Positions 1 through 6,033 of a DNA stretch of 6,508 nucleotides are shown piece after piece. The position numbers and the translations under genes are program-made. Location: contig JACDDJ010000272.1 of NCBI GenBank assembly GCA_013817065.1, forward strand, positions 1-6,508, given 5' to 3'. Each line of letters begins with the position of its first letter. Positions within the stretch are counted from its first letter, which is position 1. Below the pieces are notes generated by a model. The model worked only from the letters and a program-made list of their open reading frames with translations, ran no database searches and had not been told where the DNA came from. The stretch comes from Acidobacteriota bacterium (lineage in GTDB: Bacteria > Acidobacteriota > Vicinamibacteria > Vicinamibacterales > 2-12-FULL-66-21).

Positions 1-241
1 CCCACGCATTCAGCGGCTGCGATGAGTCGGTGCAGTTGGAGGTGGCGAAGAAGTGGATCGGTCGTCCCGGCAGGCCTGGACTTCCCTTCCCGGACTGCAC
101 GTTGAAATAGGCGACCTTGAAGGTGGGACCCTGCGCCGCCTGTGCGGGACCATCGAGCGCGACAACGGCCAGCAGGGAAGCTACGAAAGATCCCGACACC
201 AGGGCCCACGTCCGAACGTGCCACCGGAAGCGCGTTGTCAT
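1..241 (-). CDS. Secreted endonuclease/exonuclease/phosphatase-family protein, N-terminal part
   Basis: This reading frame starts with ATG at 241 and is open for 80 codons to the left edge, so the C-terminus lies outside the window. The first 35 or so residues look like a Sec signal peptide: basic start (MTTRFRWHVR), hydrophobic core (ALVSGSFVASLLAVVAL) and an AQA cleavage site. The mature part begins FKVAYFNVQSGKG, which resembles the first strand (F-N-V/I-x-S/W) of the endonuclease/exonuclease/phosphatase fold, whose members cleave phosphodiester bonds in nucleic acids or lipids. The catalytic Glu, Asp and His residues would lie downstream and cannot be checked. AGGA lies 7-10 bases before the ATG. 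The gene is divergent from the histidine phosphatase, with 159 bases between starts. The exported location is well supported; the family is moderately sure; the substrate is unknown. Confidence 0.62.
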   Translation of the reverse strand, partial: MTTRFRWHVRTWALVSGSFVASLLAVVALDGPAQAAQGPTFKVAYFNVQSGKGSPGLPGRPIHFFATSNCTDSSQPLNAW

Positions 242-400
242 TTCTCGTCCTGCGCAGGCGTCATCACGCGATGTTGCGTCTGAAATTGTCTGAAGTGAAG
301 TGGGCCGCGGCGGCGCCGCGACCGGGCGATATGATGCCAGCACCGTCAATGCGCTACAAGCTGAGCGGTATTGCTTCCGCAGTCGCCGACGATCGGACCT

Positions 401-1060
401 ATGACCACGACTCGCCTTTATCTCGTTCGCCACGGCGCCACCCAGATGACCGCGGAGAACCGGTTCTCCGGGGAAGTCGGCGCGGAGTTGTCCGACGAAG
501 GCCGGCGCCAAGCCGCGCGGCTCGGCGATCGGCTGCAGGACGACGGGATTTCGGCGGTCTACGCGAGCCCACTGTCGCGCAGCATGGACACGGCGCGAAT
601 CATCGCCGGTGCATGCGGCGTACAGCCGGTCGTCATTGAAGGTCTGCGCGAGATCAGCCACGGCTCGTGGGAAGGTCTCACCCGGCGGGAAGTCGAAGAT
701 CGCTACCCGAAGGACTACGCCGCCTGGGAAGAAGATCCGTTCACCTTCGCGCCGCCGGGCGCGGAGTCGGGTGTCGCGGTGCTGGCGCGCGCGCTGCCGG
801 CGATCCGCCAGATCATCACGGCTCACGAGGGGCAATCGGTGTTGGTCGTCTCGCACAAGGCCACGATCCGGCTGGTGTTGTGCGGGCTCCTCGGCATCGA
901 TGCGCGTGGCTATCGAGATCGGCTGGACCAGTCACCGGCATGCCTCAATGTGCTGGACTTCAAGGATCCCGTCCGCGCCCGGCTCACGCTTTTCAACGAC
1001 ACGTCGCACTACGACGACCGGCCGAGGGAGTCGCGCAACCACCTCTCCAAGTGGTGGTGA
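401..1060 (+). CDS. Histidine phosphatase family protein (phosphoglycerate mutase-like)
   Basis: The product is a cytoplasmic 219-residue protein of the histidine phosphatase superfamily, which works through a phosphohistidine intermediate. The RHG motif is at residues 10-12 (catalytic His11), with Arg60 in SPLSRS, Glu84 in REISHGSWEG as likely proton donor, and the second active-site His152 in VVSHKATIR. All core residues are present and the length is usual for the branch that includes CobC, GpmB-like and PspA-type phosphatases. The substrate cannot be assigned. I chose ATG 401 because it puts RHG at the canonical distance from the N-terminus; the upstream in-frame TTG at 371 would add an atypical extension. 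The Shine-Dalgarno sequence is weak (CGGA). An ACCACC/GGTGGT hairpin overlaps the last codons without a T-tract. The tRNA-Ser fragment starts right after the stop, so this gene marks the edge of the accessory island. Confidence 0.9.
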   Translation: MTTTRLYLVRHGATQMTAENRFSGEVGAELSDEGRRQAARLGDRLQDDGISAVYASPLSRSMDTARIIAGACGVQPVVIEGLREISHGSWEGLTRREVEDRYPKDYAAWEEDPFTFAPPGAESGVAVLARALPAIRQIITAHEGQSVLVVSHKATIRLVLCGLLGIDARGYRDRLDQSPACLNVLDFKDPVRARLTLFNDTSHYDDRPRESRNHLSKWW

Positions 1061-1107
1061 CGAATGGGGCGCGTGCCGTCAGGGTTCGAATCCCTGCCTC
1101 ACCGCCA
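1061..1107 (+). pseudogene. 3' fragment of a tRNA-Ser gene (possible attachment-site remnant)
   Basis: Bases 1080-1096 form a perfect T arm: CAGGG, loop TTCGAAT, CCCTG. They are followed by an acceptor 3' strand CCTCACC (1097-1103), discriminator G1104 and encoded CCA (1105-1107). This order, with G73, is typical of bacterial tRNA-Ser. The preceding GGC-GCGT-GCC could be part of a long variable arm. The matching 5' acceptor strand GGTGAGG, a D arm and a serine anticodon loop are absent upstream, where the phosphatase gene ends instead. It is therefore a 3' fragment, not a working tRNA. tRNA 3' ends are the usual crossover sites of tyrosine-recombinase islands, so this is probably an island junction. 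The left limit is approximate. Confidence 0.6.
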
Positions 1108-1110
1108 GTT

Positions 1111-1200
1111 TTATCCCCGGATTCCTTGATCGTTTTTGAACCGGGCCTGCCGTTGCCAATATATCTCCATAACTTTGATCGCCGGATGGCCGATCCAGCT
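1111..1200 (-). pseudogene. Possible C-terminal remnant of a tyrosine recombinase (integrase)
   Basis: A minus-strand frame ends with TAA at 1111-1113, three bases from the tRNA 3' end. Its last residues include WIGHPAIKVMEIYW (catalytic-type Tyr at 1161-1159). This resembles the GH-x-x-I-x-V-x-x-x-Y box around the catalytic tyrosine of phage-type integrases, followed by about 15 residues to the stop, a usual distance. Nothing upstream in the same frame resembles the rest of an integrase, in particular no RH box, so at most the last 30 residues survive. Position beside a tRNA 3' end favours the reading. The match is short and could be chance. Confidence 0.28.
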
Positions 1201-1236
1201 TGAATACCAGCAGCCCCCGGGGTTTGAACGAGACTT

Positions 1237-1265
1237 GGCGGGCAGGGTCGGATGGTCTGCCCGCC
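1237..1265. repeat. Perfect 9-bp inverted repeat (stem-loop)
   Basis: GGCGGGCAG at 1237-1245 is the exact reverse complement of CTGCCCGCC at 1257-1265, with an 11-base loop. Seven of nine pairs are G-C. No T-tract follows on either strand, so it is not a standard Rho-independent terminator. It could be a protein-binding or recombination site, or a structured end of a decayed transcript. Confidence 0.6.
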
Positions 1266-1388
1266 CGGCGCTGAAAATGCTCGGTGGGCCATTCCCTCCA
1301 AGCAGTGATTCGATATGCTGCCGTGGCGTGGCCCCACAAGGCTGCGGATCGGAGTATGCCGGCAGGTGGTCACGCCTTGAGTTCACCT

Positions 1389-1465
1389 TCCGGTGCGTTC
1401 GGGCGTTGTTGGGCGGTGTCAGTTGGATTGAACTACATCCGATGCCGCAGGCGCCGAGCACCGGA
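1389..1465. repeat. Long imperfect hairpin
   Basis: The outer arms TCCGGTGC (1389-1396) and GCACCGGA (1458-1465) are perfect reverse complements. Inside, TCGGGCG (1399-1405) pairs with CGCCGA (1452-1457) with one bulge. A tip of TTGGAT (1423-1428) pairs with ATCCGA (1437-1442) around an 8-base loop, with one G-T pair. The shape recalls folded recombination sites or small structured RNAs, but no flanking core sites of an integron attC are present. Function unknown. Confidence 0.4.
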
Positions 1466-1516
1466 CATGGCTCGGGCGCATCTCGCCCCGCCCTTCAAAT
1501 GGAATGAACGATGGCC

Positions 1517-1522
1517 GAGGAG
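1517..1522 (+). promoter_or_regulatory. Ribosome binding site of the HEPN-like gene
   Basis: GAGGAG lies 5 bases before ATG 1528 and fixes this start in preference to the in-frame ATG at 1504, which has no such site. Confidence 0.6.
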
Positions 1523-1527
1523 CTGCG

Positions 1528-1949
1528 ATGATTCCAGAGCACTATGCACGCGATATCGTGGAGCGCTGTGACAGGACGCTCCCTTCACACGGGAGGGCGC
1601 ATGGAGCTATGTCGCCGGACATGCGCCGTTCAACTTGGCCAGAGGCATGCCGGGCGAGCTGCTCCAGTCCCTCTCGGAACCGCAGGCGGCAAAGGATGCG
1701 ATGGACGCTTCGGCCGCTCGGATCGTGACCGATCTGCGAAACGCACTCGCGCACGGTGGTGTCGCGTACCTTGACGAAGCAGGACACCAAACTGGCGGAC
1801 AAGCGGCTATGCTGGCGTTCGTGGGCTCTGTGATGAAGAAGGGCCGCATCACGAGCGTCAACGTCTTGCGGGTGCACGAACACGACTACCGGGAGTTTCT
1901 GGCAGCGTGGCCTCGTGGCTTCGCCAGGCCGGCGTCACTGCCGCCCTGA
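1528..1949 (+). pseudogene. HEPN-like protein gene with internal deletion and frame change
   Basis: The gene starts at ATG 1528 behind a good ribosome binding site and encodes MIPEHYARDIVERCDR. Around 1572-1577 the coherent protein frame changes. From there to the TGA at 1947-1949 a different frame reads as a continuous domain, beginning DAPFTREGAWSYV and ending in VLRVHEHDYREFLAAW. In that frame the helix DLRNALAHGG (codons 1731-1760) carries R-x4-H (Arg 1737-1739, His 1752-1754), the hallmark of HEPN ribonucleases. Intact relatives, as I remember them, are about 200 residues, with a further helical segment between the two parts. About 60-80 residues therefore seem to be missing by a deletion that is not a multiple of three. 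Ribosomes entering at 1528 would leave the true frame after about 16 residues. It precedes hsdM by 64 bases in the same direction. The HEPN assignment rests mainly on one motif; the exact subfamily is uncertain. Confidence 0.6.
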
Positions 1950-2001
1950 ACGAACGGGCGGCGTAGCCGACCGGCATCACGCCCGAGACGACGGCGAAAT
2001 T

Positions 2002-2005
2002 GGAG
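2002..2005 (+). promoter_or_regulatory. Ribosome binding site of hsdM
   Basis: GGAG lies 8 bases before ATG 2014. It supports this start over the in-frame ATG at 1915, which would add 33 residues unlike any HsdM N-terminus and would overlap the HEPN-like gene. Confidence 0.65.
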
Positions 2006-2013
2006 TCAAGAAG

Positions 2014-3637
2014 ATGCGTTGGGTAGCACCACCTGAAAAAGACGCGGGCACCGACACTCTCGAGAAGCGGCTGTGGGACGCGGCGGATCAACTCCGGGCA
2101 AACTCTGGCCTGAGCGCTGCGCAGTACTCGCAGCCCGTTCTCGGCCTCATCTTCCTGCGGTTTGCCGAGGCGCGATTCAGCATCCGGCGCGCGGCCCTGG
2201 AGAGCCAGGCAAAGAGCTCACGCCGCGGTTCCAGGCTCGACGATGCCTCGGCGTACCATGCCGAGGGCGTCTTATACCTGGAGCCGGCGGCGAGGTTCGA
2301 CCACCTGCTCAAGTTGCCGGAGGGCGCTGCAGTTGGCGAGGCGGTGAATGCTGCCATGCGTGCCATCGAGCGGGACAACCCGCAGCTCGCCGGGGTGCTG
2401 CCCAAAACGTACGAGATCTTTACGAGCATGCTGCTGAAGGAGTTGCTCAAGAGGGTCTCGGAAATTCCGGCAGCGCTCGACTACGACGCGTTTGGCCGCA
2501 TCTACGAGTATTTCCTAGGTGAGTTCGCCCGCGCTGAAGGCCAGAATGGCGGCGAGTTTTACACGCCGAGTTCCATCGTTCGACTACTCGTGGAAGTGAT
2601 CGAGCCATTTCACGGACGGATCTTGGACCCGGCCTGTGGTTCCGAAGGCGTGTTCGTTCAGAGTGCGCGTTTCGTCGCCGAGCACAAAGAGAACCCGGCG
2701 TCGGAGCTCTCAATCCACGGCCAAGAGAAATCAACAGACACGACAAAACTGTGTCGAATGAACCTGGCCATCCATGGACTCGAAGGTGACATTCGGCAAG
2801 CGAACACGTACTACGAGGATCCCCACAACGCGACAGGGGCGTTCGATTTCGTGCTCGCCAATCCTCCGTTCAATGTGAACGCCATCGACAAAGAGCGGCT
2901 CGAGGACGACATCGGGTCGGACCGCCGGTTCCCTTTCGGGCTTCCGAGCGCAGACAACGGGAACTACGTCTGGATTCAACTCTTTTACTCTGCCCTCAAT
3001 GAGCGTGGTAGAGCGGCGTTTGTGATGGCCAATACCGCGGGCGATGCGGAGCTGGAACTGCGTCGAAAGATCATTGATTCGAAAACAGTCGATGTGGTGA
3101 TTTCGGTCGGCCCCAACATGTTTTACACGGTGATCTTGCCGTGCGCTCTACGGTTTCTAGACCGCGGGAAGCCGGGTTCGGCGCGCGAGAACACGATTCT
3201 TTTCATCGACGCGCGTCATATCTATCGTCAAGTTGACCGGCGTTCACAGGGAGTGGACTCGCGCACAAGTCGACTTCATCGCCAACATGGTGCGTTTGTA
3301 TCGCGGCGAGGAAGTCGAAATACCCGATCTGTCGGACGATGTTCTGGATCTACGGGCGTTGTTCGGCGCAAAACCGAAATACAAGGACATAGCTGGACTC
3401 TGCCGGGCAGAGGATTTGGCACAGGTTCGAGAGAAGGGCTGCTCCCTAAATCCTGGTTTATATGTCGGCGTTGCAGCTGGGGAAGAACGCGACGAAGCGG
3501 ACTGGGAGAATCGCGTGGCGGCGCTCGGTGCAGAATTCCGAACTCTGACCAATGCCTCGCGGGCCCTTGAAGATCAGATTCTGTCGAATATTGACCCTCC
3601 TGTTGTAGGTCATGAAGTTCAGCGACTACGTCGAGGT
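2014..3637 (+). pseudogene. hsdM: Type I restriction-modification DNA methyltransferase subunit HsdM, frameshifted
   Basis: HsdM transfers methyl groups from S-adenosylmethionine to adenine in the site chosen by HsdS, in an M2S1 complex. The helical N-terminal domain is at residues 1-165 (WDAADQLRANSGLSAAQY, VLGLIFLRFAE). Then comes GGEFYTPSSIVRLLVE (179-194), motif I DPACGSEG (205-212) and catalytic motif IV NPPF (283-286). Motif I normally reads DPACGSGG; Glu211 (GAA at 2644) looks like a GGA-to-GAA change. After IDARHIYRQVDR (to codon 3238-3240) the true sequence continues one frame over as VHREWTRAQVDFIANMVRLYRGE, so one extra base sits at about 3238-3241. Without recoding, translation runs out of frame to a stop at 3568-3570. 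The C-terminal part (YKDIAGLCRAEDL, CSLNPGLYVGVAAGEE, then a coiled-coil-like tail) reads in the second frame to about 3637, overlapping hsdS. That end is inferred. The repaired length would be about 541 residues, normal for HsdM. Confidence 0.88.
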
Positions 3638-4834
3638 AACCCTCGAATGCGCCTGTCTACTGGGGCCAAGGTCCCATTCATCCCAATGGAGACCGTTGTG
3701 CCTGGGGAGAGGTGGGTACGCCCGTCCGAGTGGCGTACTGTTGGCGGTTCTGGCTCGAAGTTCGAGCCAGGAGACACCTTGTCTGCGCGAATAACGCCAT
3801 GTTTGGAGAACGGCAAGATCGCCCAGTATGCGGGGGAACAACCGGGCTTGGGCTCAACAGAATTCTTCGTGTTGCGCGCGAAACCGAAAGTCGCGGACCC
3901 GCTTTTTGTCTACTACTTCGCACTGCAAACCGCCTTTCGTGCCAGGGCCGTAACAAGCATGACGGGGGCTTCGGGACGACAGCGGGCCAATGCCGACGCG
4001 CTCTCGGACTTTGAATGCACCTTCCCTTCGCTAGGACGGCAGCGTCTCATCGCCGCGACTCTGGGAGCATACGACTACCTAGCTGAGAACAACAGGCGGC
4101 GCGCTGAGATCCTTGAGGCGACGGCGCGCGCGCTGCATCGGCACCAGTTTCATGCGGTAGGCCTTCAGACCGTGACGTCCGGCGTTTCTTCAGATTTGCC
4201 TCTTGGATGGAAAAGTAGCTCGCTGAGGAATTTCGTGGAAATCAACCCGAAGGTCGTTGTATCCCGCGACGGGGAAAAGCCATTTGTCTCAATGGCCGGA
4301 CTGTCGAATGATTCGATGATCGTGAGCGACATTGAGTTGAGAGCGGGCAACAGCGGATCAAAGTTCCGGAACGGGGACACCCTCTTTGCGCGGATCACGC
4401 CGTGCCTTGAGAACGGGAAGACCGGGTTTGTCCAGTTCCTTTCGGATTCTCGCTCCGTCGCATTCGGTTCAACCGAGTTCATCGTTCTGCGATCGAAGAC
4501 GCTGACACCAGAATTCGTCTATCTGCTGGCCCGCTCGGACGAATTCCGAAGCGCCGCCATTAAGAGCATGTCCGGCGCGAGCGGAAGACAGCGTGTTCAG
4601 GAGCAATGCTTCGATACGATGTCGATGGCTCAGCCTCCCGCCGAGGTCTTGTCCCAGTTCAGCGAGGTCGTCAGGCCGATGTTTCGCCTGATCCACCAAC
4701 TCCATTTGCAGAACCTCAACGTCCGCACGATCCGCGATCTGCTGCTCCCGAGCCTCCTGTCGGGGCAGCTCAGCCCGACGCGAGTCGAGGGTATTCCAGT
4801 AGCCATGGCGCAAGCCTCAACCTCTCTCGGATAG
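3612..4834 (+). CDS. hsdS: Type I restriction-modification specificity subunit HsdS (1-nt lesion near its start)
   Basis: HsdS recognises the two halves of a bipartite DNA site and docks HsdM. The likely native start is ATG 3612, coding MKFSDYVEV, after which NPRMRLSTG continues in another frame; one base appears lost at about 3637. As it stands, the large frame is open from 3233 through the hsdM tail to TAG 4832-4834. Target-recognition domain 1 spans about 3638-4020. Conserved region 1 is a coiled coil at about 4030-4150 (RQRLIAATLGAYDYLAENNRRRAEILEATARALHR, split over several turns). Domain 2 spans about 4195-4660, and the second conserved region (IRDLLLPSLLSGQL) is at about 4729-4770. The two domains are clearly related: GSKF-x2-GDTL-x-ARITPCLENGK, GSTEF-x-VLR and SM-x-GASGRQR occur in both. 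Repaired length is about 407 residues, full size. The ATGA at 3612 and the overlap with hsdM suggest coupled translation. Confidence 0.85.
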
Positions 4835-4848
4835 CCTAAATTTGGCTA
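4832..4848. repeat. Palindrome at the end of hsdS
   Basis: TAGCCTAAATTTGGCTA is a near-perfect 17-base palindrome with an AT-rich centre; one T-T mismatch interrupts it. It covers the hsdS stop codon. It is too short and lacks a T-tract for a standard terminator, so an operator or weak hairpin upstream of the AbiE promoter region is more likely. Confidence 0.4.
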
Positions 4849-4857
4849 GATCTGGCA

Positions 4858-4898
4858 TATGTTCACGAAATATGCTATGTTTACGATGTTGTGAACAT
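4858..4898 (+). promoter_or_regulatory. Operator-like repeat cluster and probable promoter of the AbiE pair
   Basis: Two direct repeats TATGTTYACGA lie at 4858-4868 and 4876-4886, 18 bases apart. A third copy of the core is inverted at 4891-4898 (GTGAACAT, reverse complement of ATGTTCAC). The third copy covers the start codon region. AbiEi antitoxins are known to autorepress by binding repeats at their own promoter, so this is a likely operator. The stretch is AT-rich compared with its surroundings. TATGCT (4871-4876) could be a -10 box, but I find no good -35 at proper spacing. Confidence 0.5.
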
Positions 4899-6033
4899 GC
4901 CTCAAGTCGCGAACATTAGAAGCGGTCACGAATCAGTCCTCGAACGTGACCTCGCCCAAGCCCTCGGCGAGCTGCTGAGCTCGGTGCCGTGGCTTCAACG
5001 GTGGCGCATTGAGTCCGGCCCGGCAGGACGCCCAGAGTGGGACCTGGTAGCTTCCGGCCCGGTTTCCGTTGGCGGGAAGGGCGTTCTCTGCGTTGAATGC
5101 AAGAGCATCAATTTCCAACCGAGCCAGTTCTCCGGCTTGCTCGACCGGCCATGTCCGGCGCCAAAGGACGCAGCGTCTGCAAAGGTACTCGCGATGCCCC
5201 GCGTGTCTCCCCGGATGGCAGCCCTCTGCCAGGAACACGGCTGGAGCTGGTACGACCTGGCCGGCAACTGTCGGCTCGAGATCCCCGGCGTTCTTCTGAT
5301 CGAGCGCTCGGGCAAGGAGCCGGTCAAGGTGCAGCCGCGGACCGGGGCCAACCTCAGTACGCCCGAGGCCGCCCGGGTCGTTCGCGCGCTGCTCGCTCCC
5401 GAGAACGCCAACCAGCGCTGGACGCAGCGGGACATCGTCGCCCACTTCGCGGATCTGGTGCCGCGCGTTCCGGCGCCGAGCCTCGCCCTCGTGAACAAAG
5501 TCGTACAGCACCTCCGCGACCAGGCGTTTCTGGAACAGCTCCCGAATCGCGGCTTCCGCGTTCGAGATTACGAGGGGCTGCTCCAGGCATGGCGCGCAGC
5601 GTATCGATTCGACCGTCACATCCGTCGTCCGTATTTCACGCTTCTGCAAGGGCACGCTCTAAAGGACAGGCTTCGCGCGCTTGATCCGAAGGCCGAGGGC
5701 CGTCTCGCGTACGCGGCATTCTCCGCCGCCGAACTGCAGGCGCCGGCCGTGCGCCAGCCTCGCACCTGGCTCTACCTTGATCCGAACATCGAGAAGGAGT
5801 TCCAGTCGCTCGTTGAAGCCAAGTCCGTCGATTCTGGCGAGAACCTCATCGTGTTGATTCCCGACGATGCCGGGGTGTTCTATCGAGCGGAGGCGGGCAG
5901 CAACCGAGTGGCATGCACGAACGCCGTGCAGACCTACGTGGACCTCGCGCACGCAGGCGGTCGCGGCGAAGAGGCCGCGGACGCGATCCTCCAGCAACGG
6001 CTCAAGCCGGCGTGGTCCGCCGCGACGACATGA
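4891..6033 (+). CDS. Type IV toxin-antitoxin AbiEi-family antitoxin/regulator with PD-(D/E)XK-like N-terminus
   Basis: This intact frame encodes 380 residues from GTG 4891, or 378 from ATG 4897; neither has a clear Shine-Dalgarno sequence, so a very short or absent leader is possible. AbiEi proteins repress their own operon and counter an AbiEii nucleotidyltransferase toxin. Residues 15-145 look like a PD-(D/E)XK fold: Asp51 in RPEWDLV, then Glu69-Cys-Lys71 in VLCVECKS, and SPRMAALCQEHGWSWYDLAG followed by NCRLEIPG. This layout matches the AbiEi branch formerly known as DUF2186, as I remember it. Residues 155-230 form a winged helix-turn-helix (STPEAARVVRALL, TQRDIVAHF, VVQHLRDQAFLEQLPNRGFRV). 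Residues 240-370 are the C-terminal AbiEi-type domain (TNAVQTYVDLAHAGGRGEEAADAIL). The stop overlaps the next start by ATGA, typical of a coupled antitoxin-toxin pair. Whether the nuclease-like domain is catalytic is unknown. It is the only unbroken gene of the island here. Confidence 0.75.
   Translation: MNMPQVANIRSGHESVLERDLAQALGELLSSVPWLQRWRIESGPAGRPEWDLVASGPVSVGGKGVLCVECKSINFQPSQFSGLLDRPCPAPKDAASAKVLAMPRVSPRMAALCQEHGWSWYDLAGNCRLEIPGVLLIERSGKEPVKVQPRTGANLSTPEAARVVRALLAPENANQRWTQRDIVAHFADLVPRVPAPSLALVNKVVQHLRDQAFLEQLPNRGFRVRDYEGLLQAWRAAYRFDRHIRRPYFTLLQGHALKDRLRALDPKAEGRLAYAAFSAAELQAPAVRQPRTWLYLDPNIEKEFQSLVEAKSVDSGENLIVLIPDDAGVFYRAEAGSNRVACTNAVQTYVDLAHAGGRGEEAADAILQQRLKPAWSAATT

Larger units (their letters stand above)
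1108..1527. other. Non-coding stretch at the island edge
   Basis: Apart from the possible integrase remnant, I see no convincing gene in these 420 bases. Frames on both strands give compositionally odd peptides without recognisable motifs or plausible ribosome binding sites. The stretch holds two stem-loops, listed separately, and a CCCCGGGG palindrome at 1215-1222. It probably represents eroded island-border DNA. Confidence 0.5.

Noticed and set aside
310..319. GCGGCGCCGC palindrome between the divergent genes as an operator
   Set aside because: It is short and of low complexity in GC-rich DNA, and it is not repeated.
1017..1107. Complete tRNA gene, because GCCGAG and a CTCCAAG loop occur upstream of the T arm
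   Set aside because: No 5' strand pairs with CCTCACC, the loop does not hold a serine anticodon, and the region codes for the conserved end of the phosphatase.
1385..1470. Integron attC site, suggested by GTTGGGC and inverted arms
   Set aside because: The partner RYYYAAC core is not found at the matching position, and no cassette arrangement surrounds it.
1915..2013. N-terminal extension of HsdM from ATG 1915
   Set aside because: It overlaps the HEPN-like gene, its peptide is unlike HsdM, and ATG 2014 has a proper ribosome binding site.
3232..3245. Programmed ribosomal frameshift in hsdM
   Set aside because: There is no slippery sequence, no stop at the shift point and no obvious downstream hairpin; HsdM is not known to use recoding.
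4933..5655. A 240-codon minus-strand open frame opposite the antitoxin gene
   Set aside because: It has no recognisable motifs and lies wholly opposite a well-supported gene in GC-rich DNA, so it is a shadow.
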